Shown here piece by piece: positions 29,522-37,510 of a stretch of DNA of 37,510 nt. Origin of the DNA: Stramenopiles sp. TOSAG23-2 (taxonomy: Eukaryota; Sar). The stretch spans positions 1 to 37,510 of the forward strand of contig LT649325.1 in the NCBI GenBank assembly GCA_900128395.1, read 5' to 3'. The position numbers and the translations under genes are program-made. The notes under the pieces are model-generated. The model was not told where the DNA came from. It ran no database searches and saw only the letters and a list, made by a program, of their open reading frames with translations. Each line of letters opens with the position of its first letter. Position 1 is the first letter of the stretch.

Positions 29522-30709
29522 ATGAAATATTACTTATCAACAGCATTATTATTATTACTTTTCATTACTATTTCCTCCGTATCTAGTAATGAATTTAACT
29601 GCGAGCCAGGTTATGGTGTCTTTGGGGAGGCGGCAGAGCCAGCAAATATAATTACCACGGGTCGGTGTCGTCGGTCTATTGACACGGTAGAAGAGTGCAA
29701 AGCACTTGCAGCAAAATATAACGCCAATGGGGTGGATCCGAATAAGGGTTTTATCGAATACGGAGTAGGAACTACTGGTACGTCGGGGTACGATCCGTAC
29801 GGTTGCTTCAAAAAAAAAATGATTTACCCTATTTATGGAGAATTTAAATATACTTTAAACCTTGATACCAATTCATTGGAATATAAAAAATGCACAGAAG
29901 ACGACACCTGTATTTGCCAACCAACAAAATGTAGAAAATGCCCAATTAACACATATAGCAATGGTGGAAAAAATGCAAAGTGCTTAAAATGCCCATACGA
30001 TAATCCTGTGACTAACGGGAAAATTGGTCAAAAAAGTTGCGAACCGCTTGTTTGTAAAAAAAATGAAGGTATTGAAAGAGAGTCGACACGAACATCCGGT
30101 GTTTGTATATCGCCAGCAAGAAATGAAGACGATTGCAATAAAATAGCCAGTAATAATTGGGAAAATGATGCAAAACCTGATATTTATGGTGGGAAATACC
30201 AAGGAGATATATTTCCATATGGTTGCTATACAAATAAGGCGGGTTCATATTCTGATGGTGTACATATTGTATTTAACTCGTACAAACCGGGTAGTCAATG
30301 TGATGCAGATCTTCAGATGTTTGGTCCTGTTACCAAAAATGCTTTTACTTGTTTCTGCAGAATAAACACATGCGGGAAATGCCCAAACGGCTTTACAAGT
30401 GCTGGTGGGCCAAATGCAGAGTGTATCGCCATTAAAAAAGTCGATGATAATAAAAATGCTCAACAAAAACAAAATGTTAAAGTTCAGGAAGACAAGAAAG
30501 AAGATAATAATAATAATAAGGATTTTGCTTTAGAATTTTTACTTGTGTGTACTATTCTCGTCGTTGTTGCATCCGTTGTTTTTTTTGTTGTGTGGCGTCG
30601 ATACAATAAACCCAACAACGTGGAATCTAAGGAATCGTTAAATCATTCAGATGAGTCATTAGGAATTTCAATTAACGATTTATATGCTCCCTTGAACGAA
30701 AAAGCTTAA
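29522..30709 (+). CDS. Cys-rich single-pass membrane protein with duplicated ectodomain
   Basis: Start chosen at ATG 29522 because MKYYLSTALLLLLFITISSVSS is a clear signal peptide; upstream codons are TA-repeat. The 395-residue product has a Cys-rich ectodomain made of two similar modules (about 40-175 and 190-320). Each has GRC/GVC, a following Cys, DPYGCF or FPYGCY, a strand ending in C..., CICQPTKCRKCP or CFCRINTCGKCP, and G(K/P)NA(K/E)C. The CP-rich segments resemble the small ephrin-receptor-like Cys repeats. A transmembrane helix follows (FLLVCTILVVVASVVFFVVW, about 349-368), then a short cytoplasmic tail of about 40 residues. Likely a surface or endomembrane receptor-like or adhesion protein; ligand unknown. 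Confidence 0.8.
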   Translation: MKYYLSTALLLLLFITISSVSSNEFNCEPGYGVFGEAAEPANIITTGRCRRSIDTVEECKALAAKYNANGVDPNKGFIEYGVGTTGTSGYDPYGCFKKKMIYPIYGEFKYTLNLDTNSLEYKKCTEDDTCICQPTKCRKCPINTYSNGGKNAKCLKCPYDNPVTNGKIGQKSCEPLVCKKNEGIERESTRTSGVCISPARNEDDCNKIASNNWENDAKPDIYGGKYQGDIFPYGCYTNKAGSYSDGVHIVFNSYKPGSQCDADLQMFGPVTKNAFTCFCRINTCGKCPNGFTSAGGPNAECIAIKKVDDNKNAQQKQNVKVQEDKKEDNNNNKDFALEFLLVCTILVVVASVVFFVVWRRYNKPNNVESKESLNHSDESLGISINDLYAPLNEKA

Positions 30710-30989
30710 ATATGCGGGCACATTATATATCATATATATATGTATCATTAAACGCTCTTTTGAAAATAATACATTGATACGCATGACCATATGATATTAT
30801 ATCGCGGTGCCCTGTAAAATATAATATATACTACTGTTATATTTTACGAAGTTCGAAATATTTAAAATCTATACGCGTAAGAGTTATATATAATACATGA
30901 GTAAGAGAAAATTTTTATATAAATGTACGAAGCGTTCGTATATATTTAATGAAATTTTATATCTCTGCACCTCTCTGATAAAAATACAA

Positions 30990-31051
30990 TTTACTAGTTT
31001 GCTGGTTTGCCGGTTTGCCCAGCCGGGCCAGGTTGCCAGTTGGGTTGCCAG
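30990..31051. repeat. Island E: TTTG/GTTG + CCAG octamer array
   Basis: Units in order: TTTACTAG, TTTGCTGG, TTTGCCGG, TTTGCCCAG, CCGGGCCAG, GTTGCCAG, a TTGG remnant, GTTGCCAG. The same CCAG/CTGG half-unit as in islands A, C and D is combined with TTTG or GTTG. It runs directly into the 99-bp duplication, whose first bases (TGCCAGCTAAAAGGCCAGG) still carry two CCAG words. Confidence 0.85.
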
Positions 31052-31243
31052 CTAAAAGGCCAGGTTTAGGTTTGATGTCAGAGAGAATTCCAGGAATTTC
31101 TTCCATGAATTCTCTTTTTATCTGTGTGCTGTGGTGTGGTAAAATGCCAGCTAAAAGGCCAGGTTTAGGTTTGATGTCAGAGAGAATTCCAGGAATTTCT
31201 TCCATGAATTCTCTTTTTATCTGTGTGCTGTGGTGTGGTAAAA
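31046..31243. repeat. Perfect 99-bp tandem duplication (2 copies), each with a hairpin
   Basis: 31046-31144 and 31145-31243 are identical. Each copy contains a 34-base hairpin (31082-31115 and 31181-31214): arms AGAGAATTC/GAATTCTCT (9 bp), a 2x2 internal loop (CA/AT), an inner stem GGAA/TTCC and the tetraloop TTTC. Function unknown; it could be structured RNA or a protein-binding site upstream of DHX38. Confidence 0.93.
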
Positions 31244-31449
31244 AAAAATAATCTCACAAATAGATCTATTAATATCCTCCATCATCATCATCACAAAAAT
31301 TAACATAATAATAATTATTGCAGCTATTATTATTTATTTATGTACTCTATATATTTTTTTAATTAATTGCACAATTCAATTTAAAAAAAGTCATATTTTG
31401 TGTACAAACAAAAAGAAAGGAGAGACAACACAAGTGTACATATAAAACA

Positions 31450-34116
31450 ATGGCGTCTTCTTCTTCCACAACCTCCTTCTCCACCATCCCCAACAACAAT
31501 ACCAAACAAGATGATTTAGAATTTGATATTCATTTTTATTTAAATGAAAATGGTGTACAAGATAGTGAAAATGCACATTATTGGGTAACTGATAATAATA
31601 ATAATAATAATAATAATAACCACAATAATAACTACAATAACAACAACAACAGCAGTAACGATAAATGGGAGGAAAACATCATGATTAGATCTGGTGTTAT
31701 GGCACGTGGTAAAATAAATACAAGCACATTGAATGAAGATGCTGAACGTGCAACGTTAAAGATACATAATATTAAACCTGAATTTTTAGATGGTAAAGTG
31801 ACATTTTCGAAACAAACAAAACAAGTTCTGACAGTCCGTGATCCAACATCTGATATAGCTGTCTTGTCTAAAAAAGGCAGTGCATTGTGTGCTTCAAGAC
31901 GTTTGGTACGTGATCGGAATAAAATGCGAAAACGATTTTGGGAACTAGGTGGAACAAAAATGGGTAATTTGCTTGGCGTGGAAAAAAAACAAGATCAACA
32001 AGATCAACAAGAAAAAAAAGTAGAATTAAATGAAAATGGGGAGATTGATTATAAAAAAACAAATAATTTTAAACATTTAGTACAAAAAGCAAATGAGCAA
32101 GAAGCAGTTAGTGACTTTGGTAAAAATTTGACATTGAAGCAGCAACGACAATTTTTACCAATATTTACAGTTAAAGATGAATTACTTCGTATCATAAGTG
32201 AAAACAATATTGTAGTTGTAGTAGGAGAGACTGGTAGTGGTAAAACTACACAGCTCACTCAATATTTATATGAAGCTGGTTATGCAAATTCTGATCAAAG
32301 AATTGGATGTACACAACCAAGACGTGTTGCTGCAATGAGTGTAGCAAATCGTGTTGCACAAGAATTTGGTTCTGTATTGGGGGAAGAAGTTGGTTATGCT
32401 ATTCGTTTTGAAAATTGTACTAGCGAAAAAACAAAAATTAAATATATGACTGATGGTATTTTATTACGTGAAAGTTTGCAAAATAAGGACTTAGAGCAAT
32501 ATAGTGCAATTGTTATGGATGAAGCGCATGAGCGAAGTTTAAATACTGACGTTTTATTTGGCGTATTACGTAGTATAGTACAACGTCGTCGTGATTTTAA
32601 ATTAATAGTTACAAGTGCAACTATGGATGCAAATAAATTTAGTAATTTTTTCGGCTCATGTGCCACGTTTCACATCCCAGGTCGCACATTTCCAGTACAA
32701 ACATTTCATAAGCAATCCGCTTCAGATGATTATGTTGAAGAAGCTGTACGGCAAGCAATACGTATCCATCTACAACAACCAGCTGGTGATGTATTGATTT
32801 TCATGTCCGGGCAGGAAGATATTGTAACTACGTGTGAAGTATTAGCAGAACGTATTGAGGAATTACAAGCAGATGGGGGAGGAGTTGCACCATTATTAAT
32901 TTTGCCAATGTATTCTCAATTGCCATCGGATTTACAAGCAAAAATTTTTGAGCGATCAGAAGATGGAGCACGAAAAATTGTAGTGTCCACAAATATCGCA
33001 GAGACGTCATTAACGGTTGATGGTATTAAATATGTTATCGACAGCGGTTTTTTCAAATTGAAAGTATTCAATCCAAAAATTGGTATGGATGCTTTGCAAT
33101 TGACCCCAGTCAGTCAAGCAAGTGCGAAGCAACGTTCTGGGAGAGCTGGTAGAACAGGTCCAGGTGTATGCTTTCGCTTATATACTGATAATTGTTTTAA
33201 TCGTGAATTGTTGGCTACGAATATACCAGAAATTCAACGTACGAATTTAGCAAACGTAGTTTTACTTTTAAAATCAATGGGAATTAAAGATTTGAAAACA
33301 TTTGATTTTATGGATCCACCACCACATGATAATATTGTGAATTCAATGTACCAATTATGGATGCTGGGTGCATTAGATGATGTTGGGGATTTAACAGATA
33401 TTGGAAAAAAATTAGTCCAGTTCCCAGTTGAACCACAAATGTCAAAAATGTTAATATATGCAAGTAAAAATGGTTGCACGGATGAAATTGTAACAATTGT
33501 TGCGATGTTATCCGTCCCTGAAGTATTTTATCGACCAAAAGATCGCGAACAGGAAAGTGATAAAGCAAGGGAGCGGTTTTTTGTACCGGAAAGTGATCAT
33601 TGCACGTTGTTAAACATATATAAGCAATGGAAACGACATAATTATAAAGCAACTTGGTGTGCAGATCATTTTTTACATGTTAAAGCTTTGAGAAAAGCTC
33701 GTGAAATTCGATCTCAATTAATTGATATTTTAAAACAACAAAAAATACCATTAAACAGCTGTGGCACCAAGTGGGATCCAGTTCGTAAGGTGATTACCTC
33801 TGCTTATTTTTACAATGCTGCGAGTATTAAAGGTATTGGTGCATATGTAAATATGTTAACTGGTACACCTGCTGCACTTCATCCTAGTAGCGCGTTGAGT
33901 GGTTTAGGATATACGCCAGATTATGTTGTATATCATGAACTTGTATTGACAACAAAAGAATATATGAGAAATGTCACAGCAGTTGATGCAGAATGGTTAG
34001 CAGAGTTAGGGCCGATGTTTTTCACTTTAAAAGGCCAGGAAAGTAAATATTTACTAGAAAAGGCAAAAGCAAAAACCGCCATGTCTAATGATAATACTAT
34101 GGTGAAAGTTGCTGAC

Positions 34117-34156
<40 letters not shown>

Positions 34157-34326
34157 TTTCACAAGGAAGGGATGGAGAAGAAGATGAAGAAGAGGAAGGT
34201 TTGGATTTATTTAAATTTCGAAAAAGAAAGAAGAAAAGACAAAGGACATCTATGAAACAAGGTGATAATATTGGTGGAGTAACATTTGGTGGTAAAAAGA
34301 ATAGACGCAGAAGGTTTGGTTTGTAG
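31450..34326 (+). CDS. DHX38: Pre-mRNA splicing DEAH-box ATPase PRP16
   Basis: Remodels the spliceosome after the first transesterification and before exon ligation. The 958-residue protein has the PRP16-specific N-terminal block ([51 protein letters not shown]) behind an Asn-run insertion at about 48-72. The helicase core carries GETGSGKTT (motif I, about 257-265), TQPRRVAA (Ia), DEAH (II), SATMD (III), [11 protein letters not shown] (V) and [12 protein letters not shown] (VI). Winged-helix, ratchet and OB-fold regions follow, ending in [20 protein letters not shown] and [17 protein letters not shown]. Sequence match along the whole length to human DHX38 is evident from memory of its motifs. 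The C-terminal tail has an Asn run, an acidic block and basic clusters. No intron is visible. Confidence 0.95.
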
Positions 34327-34347
34327 AGAGAGAGAGAGAGAGAGAGA
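34327..34347 (+). repeat. (GA)n tract directly after the DHX38 stop
   Basis: The stop codon TAG runs straight into AGAGAG..., an uninterrupted GA tract of about 20 bases on the sense strand. The rest of the gap to the next gene (34348-34481) is AT-rich with nothing else seen. Confidence 0.85.
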
Positions 34348-34481
34348 AATTAGTTAACCCACAGCCAAAGACATAAAAAAAATGATATTAAATGATTACT
34401 GTAAAAAAAAACAATTAGATTTTAAAATATGATGTGTGTTATATAAAAAGAGCGTTAATTAAAATTTCGTTGATATTTGGT

Positions 34482-35159
34482 CTACACACTCCTCCCTTTT
34501 AAATTTTTCTCCTCTTGTAGCCGTTTTTCTTTTTGTTCCAATTCTAATTTATCCCAAAGTTTTTGTGCTTTATCACGATGTTCCGCTGTTAATGGTAATT
34601 CTTTGACGACATGATGATGTTGGCCTTCAAACAATAGCTCTGCAGCAACTTGTGGTATACGATCGTCCGTTTCTGGGTGGGATAGCATGGCCTTATAGTC
34701 TAAATATTTATTTCTATTTTTCTTTGCATATTCTGGTGCATCCTCTATGCACCGATCACATGATTGGTATGCTTCTGGGTCATCTTCATGTACATGATGA
34801 CCTTTTACAAGTTGAATTAAAATTTCATGTGTTTGTTCATATTGTTTCATACGATGATCATTATTTGCAAATGCATTATATTTTTTACCAATATTTTCAT
34901 ATGACATGCAACTGGAACAATGCCAACCTTTATCATATAATGGTTTAAATTGTTCTACACGTTCATAATATATTTCATGCAATTGTGCCATATCTCCTAG
35001 ATGTACTAGTTCACCCCATGTTGTTATTGCAGTCCCTGGCAATCCAGCTTGACATGGTTTACCATTCATCAATGGACATTCTTCCTTTGGTATCCAATCT
35101 GCATAAGTAGGTTCAGATCCATCTCGCGTTGCGAGTGGTAATGCAGCTGATGCTAGTGG
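34482..35159 (-). CDS. Unrecognised Cys/His-containing protein, 5' end apparently missing
   Basis: I do not recognise a family. From the first in-frame ATG (35069) the product has 195 residues, but the frame stays open and coding-like upstream to a TGA at 35160-35162. That stretch reads ...TRDGSEPTYADWIPKEECPL with no ATG, so the true 5' end seems absent. Visible features are KGWHCSSCMSYENIGKKYN and YQSCDRCIEDAPEYAKK (two CxxC pairs, a possible metal site), a His-rich stretch (GHHVHEDD, EGQHHHVV), and a charged helical C-terminus (KLWDKLELEQKEKRLQEEK). The stop is TAG at 34482-34484. It abuts the M15 peptidase gene head to head with overlapping open frames (35107-35159), which suggests a rearrangement or misassembly. 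Confidence 0.55.
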   Translation of the reverse strand, partial: PLASAALPLATRDGSEPTYADWIPKEECPLMNGKPCQAGLPGTAITTWGELVHLGDMAQLHEIYYERVEQFKPLYDKGWHCSSCMSYENIGKKYNAFANNDHRMKQYEQTHEILIQLVKGHHVHEDDPEAYQSCDRCIEDAPEYAKKNRNKYLDYKAMLSHPETDDRIPQVAAELLFEGQHHHVVKELPLTAEHRDKAQKLWDKLELEQKEKRLQEEKNLKGRSV

Positions 35160-36003
35160 TCAAAACCAACGTGGTGGCGATGGAGATAAATTAGAAGAAG
35201 GTGACGAAGATGAGAATGAAAGTGGAGGCGATACAAAAGGTCAAACATCGTCCCCGGAAGATGATGAAGAAGATAATTCTGGAGATGTTGATGGCTGTGG
35301 ACCATATGATAACAGCCAAAAAATGACAATTGAAGGTAATGGAGGAACCAAGCACCAAGTCGTAAAAATTGTTAAAGCGCATTTAAGTGATCCTAGTTAT
35401 TTCGATAGAAAACCAGATGAGAAAGACAACACCATGACTATCAAAACTGCATGTATGTTTTATAAAATGCATATGGCTGCAAAAAAAGCAGGTGTTTTAA
35501 TTAGAATTAACAGTGGCTTTCGCACAGTTGGGAGGCAGCAGTATTTTTGGAATTTGTATAAATCTGGAAAAGGCAATTTAGCAGCAAGGCCGGGCACCTC
35601 TCGTCACGGTATTGGGACGGCATTGGATTTAAATACAAATTGTGGCAGGCAAAACCCAGGTAGTGTCCCGACTCAATGCAAATCATCAAATGTATATTGT
35701 TGGATGATTAATAATGCACATAAATATAATTTTAAACGCACAGTTGCAAATGAACCATGGCATTGGGAATTTACAGAAGGTTGGAATGCTGGTCCAGTAA
35801 ATGGTAAATTAAATCATAATGGGCGAAATATAGTGTACGGCCAATTTTCACATGAACCACAACCTGGGGATCCAAACCAAAAATGTAAAAAAAATATACC
35901 AGGAACTTGTACAACACCTGAACAATGCCAATCCAATGGCGGGCAGACAAAAGGTGGCGCATGTAATGGAGGGAGTGATAATGTATGCTGCGTTTCGCAA
36001 TAG
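35107..36003 (+). CDS. M15-family D-Ala-D-Ala carboxypeptidase-like protein, 5' end apparently missing
   Basis: The M15 (VanY-type) zinc peptidase domain lies in the part starting at ATG 35323. NSGFRTVGRQQYFWNLYKSG, then TSRHGIGTALDLN (SxHxxGxAxD, zinc His and Asp) and EPWHWEF (catalytic Glu and zinc His) are all present. The family cleaves D-Ala-D-Ala peptides of bacterial cell walls, so in a bacterivorous protist it may digest prey; that is inference. A Cys-rich C-terminal tail follows (CTTPEQCQSNGG, CNGGSDNVCC), possibly a small binding domain. The frame is open upstream from 35107 and encodes an acidic Gly/Glu/Asp linker and DGCGPYDNSQ, but there is no ATG and no signal peptide, both expected for a secreted enzyme. 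A bacterial origin of the domain is plausible, though base composition here is host-like. Confidence 0.75.
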   Translation, partial: VGSDPSRVASGNAADASGQNQRGGDGDKLEEGDEDENESGGDTKGQTSSPEDDEEDNSGDVDGCGPYDNSQKMTIEGNGGTKHQVVKIVKAHLSDPSYFDRKPDEKDNTMTIKTACMFYKMHMAAKKAGVLIRINSGFRTVGRQQYFWNLYKSGKGNLAARPGTSRHGIGTALDLNTNCGRQNPGSVPTQCKSSNVYCWMINNAHKYNFKRTVANEPWHWEFTEGWNAGPVNGKLNHNGRNIVYGQFSHEPQPGDPNQKCKKNIPGTCTTPEQCQSNGGQTKGGACNGGSDNVCCVSQ

Positions 36004-36229
36004 TAAAAATAAAATCAAAAAATTAAAAGATTATTTAATGATATCATATCATTACGTGAATATTTTATGAAATATGTGACGTATAATGTGATATGATATT
36101 TATGAATGATATCTATGCATAAAAATTATGATATCATAACGTACACACACATCATATTTAAATATATACGGCTTCGTATTTTAAAATGTGTGGTGTGCAA
36201 ATATCACAACATGTACATCATAATGGTTT
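36004..36229. other. Convergent 3' spacer with dyads
   Basis: Contains several GATATCAT/ATGATATC words (36039-36140) and the dyad ATACG-GCTT-CGTAT at 36166-36179. No gene is seen. Confidence 0.5.
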
Positions 36230-36850
36230 TTATTTTAATATTTTTGCTATAGTAGATATGACGTTTTCAAACATTCCTACATCCTTTTTCCATAAATCGT
36301 TTAAATAATATATGCCTCCAAACCAAATAATGAAAAATGGCATCATCGATGTTGATTGTTGCTGGGATTCCTCTTTCTTTTCCACTTTATTATGAGGTAT
36401 ACGAAGTTTTTGTATCCCATACACTATTAAAAACAAAGATGGAACTAAAATACGATAATAAATTTCATGTAGTAAATACAAGGATACACGGTCCGTTTGA
36501 AATAAAGAATGGCTTAACTTTTGTAAATTTTGTAAACTATAAATTGCTTTGAATAAATTTAATACTAATAACATGGGAGACATAGATGGGCACTTTATTG
36601 AAATATATTCATTTAGCAAAAAATCAGCTATTTGATGGAAGCCGTGTTGCCTTGTTGACACCGTTAAAAGAGACTCGGTATTTGTTAGTGATAATAAATC
36701 AAATCTTCTGAAATCAAAGATTGTATACATTCCACTATCCCATTTAAAAACTCGAATAATTCCATTAACAAAACTTTGTACAGCTAAAAAATGCAATGCT
36801 ATAGATGTATTGTTCTCGAGGTATTTTAAAATCATATTTATATAATACAA
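36230..36850 (-). CDS. Small hydrophobic protein of unknown function, probable membrane protein
   Basis: 206 residues from ATG 36850 (an alternative ATG lies five codons on, MILKYLENNTS). I do not recognise it. The N-terminal half contains an amphipathic-looking segment (ALHFLAVQSFVNGIIRVFKW) and RRFDLLSLTNTESLLTVS. Two likely membrane spans lie at about 125-147 (LYLLHEIYYRILVPSLFLIV) and 175-191 (MMPFFIIWFGGIYYLNDLW), separated by a charged, Gln-rich loop. Size and the pattern of an N-terminal amphipathic helix with two C-terminal spans would be compatible with a PEX11-like peroxisomal protein, but I see no motif that shows it. Codon use is typical of the window, and the frame is long for this AT content, so I consider it a real gene. 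Confidence 0.6.
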   Translation of the reverse strand: MYYINMILKYLENNTSIALHFLAVQSFVNGIIRVFKWDSGMYTIFDFRRFDLLSLTNTESLLTVSTRQHGFHQIADFLLNEYISIKCPSMSPMLLVLNLFKAIYSLQNLQKLSHSLFQTDRVSLYLLHEIYYRILVPSLFLIVYGIQKLRIPHNKVEKKEESQQQSTSMMPFFIIWFGGIYYLNDLWKKDVGMFENVISTIAKILK

Positions 36851-37510
36851 TAGTTGTTGTTTGATTGCAAATCGTATTTGGTATATATAATTTTATTTTA
36901 TTTTATTTGTTTATTATATGATATTGTACTATAACAAACTTGAAAAACAGTACTAGCAAAGTATTTTTTTACATGGAATCGTGTTTCAAAACTCTCAACA
37001 AAAAATGGATTGCTTTGTGTCTCGATTACTTCTTTATTTTTTGTGATTTACTATTTTACCACGTCAGGTGTTAACCGGCCGATTTGCTCTGTCGAAAAAA
37101 AAGCAATTTTTAGGCAAACGTGTGCCCATGTTAGAATTCCCTGATAGCATAATTAGATTAATAAAAGTACGAGTTATTCAAATTTGTTTGACAACGGTGT
37201 ATTTTCTAGCATTATATACCATTAAATAAGTAGGGGGTCTTACATATAGGTATTATAAATATGTCATTATTAATAAAATATACAAATTAAAACGTTTATA
37301 TATAGAAATATATTTGTATAAATTATATACACTAACGTGGGGGGGGAGAGGGGTCTCACGTCGTCTCACGTCGTCCAAATTTATGATAGGCTCAAACAGT
37401 AGTGTTGTTGATTCAAGTATAAAATAATTTGTCTAAAATCAGAAAAAAAGTTGTGGACACAAATTCAAATTCAAATTTACATAACACCAATCACCAATAT
37501 CACTTATTTA
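36851..37510. other. AT-rich right end, no gene seen
   Basis: No coding frame or RNA gene is recognised. A G-run followed by two tandem copies of GTCTCACGTC lies at about 37339-37372. TA- and A-rich sequence fills the rest. A gene beginning to the right may have its promoter here. Confidence 0.45.

Larger units (their letters stand above)
30710..31449. other. Spacer with island E and 99-bp duplication
   Basis: 3' flank of the Cys-rich gene with the dyad TACGAA-GCG-TTCGTA at 30926-30940, then island E (30990-31051), the 99-bp tandem duplication (31046-31243) and an AT-rich DHX38 promoter with an A-rich leader. A minus-strand frame (31205-30957) covers island and duplication but shows no domain; I do not call it. 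Confidence 0.6.

Noticed and set aside
37339-37372. G-run and GTCTCACGTC tandem considered as a telomere-like repeat
   Set aside because: Only two copies, then ordinary AT-rich sequence; not a telomeric array.

Overview
This window looks like nuclear DNA from a unicellular eukaryote (a protist). It is AT-rich. Genes are mostly single-exon and lie on both strands, separated by AT-rich spacers of about 0.15-1 kb full of (TA)n, (GA)n and poly-A/T. Several proteins carry poly-Asn or poly-Asp runs. TAA, TAG and TGA all serve as stops, so the nuclear code appears standard. Two GT-AG introns (149 and 121 nt, both with GTAAGT donors) are clearly supported. Mitochondrial proteins (SDHD, ferrochelatase), a spliceosomal helicase (PRP16/DHX38), a DP transcription factor and a G-alpha-like protein confirm a eukaryote. 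I cannot fix the lineage from sequence alone. I found no tRNA, rRNA, CRISPR array or transposase gene.

Layout. 0.5-3.3 kb: SDHD (+) converges on a TPP1-like sedolisin (-). 4.3-7.0 kb: a DP transcription factor (+) converges on an unrecognised Asn/Asp-rich gene (-) whose frame breaks at a 105-bp tandem duplication. 7.6-11.6 kb: a U-box/Sel1-repeat protein (-) with an in-frame 219-bp duplication, then a ferrochelatase with a [2Fe-2S] cysteine motif (-). 12.5-18.2 kb (+): a degenerate G-alpha-like protein, an NhaC-type antiporter with one intron, and a CRAL-TRIO/GOLD protein. 18.4-24.7 kb: a GMC long-chain-alcohol oxidase ending in SRL (-), a nitronate monooxygenase with one intron (-) and an aldehyde dehydrogenase (+). 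25.4-28.6 kb: MsrA (+), a class IV PLP aminotransferase (-) and an MLKL-N-terminus-like helical protein (-). 29.5-34.3 kb: a Cys-rich single-pass membrane protein (+) and PRP16/DHX38 (+). 34.5-36.9 kb: two apparently 5'-truncated genes abutting head to head (unknown - and M15 peptidase +), then a small hydrophobic protein (-).

Functional links are modest. The alcohol oxidase (with a peroxisomal-type C-terminus) and the aldehyde dehydrogenase could catalyse consecutive steps from fatty alcohol to aldehyde to acid. SDHD and ferrochelatase serve mitochondrial respiration and heme. The G-alpha-like protein, the MLKL-like helical protein and the Cys-rich receptor-like protein are the signalling candidates.

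The most unusual structure is non-coding. GC-rich islands at 22.6, 24.9, 28.9, 29.2 and 31.0 kb are built from 8-9-nt units. One half of each unit is constant (CCAG/CTGG) and the other half is a locus-specific 4-mer, and three loci share the same order of unit variants. The window also has four perfect two-copy tandem duplications (117, 105, 219 and 99 bp), recurrent TACGAA/TTCGTA dyads in 3' flanks, and GA tracts just after several stop codons.
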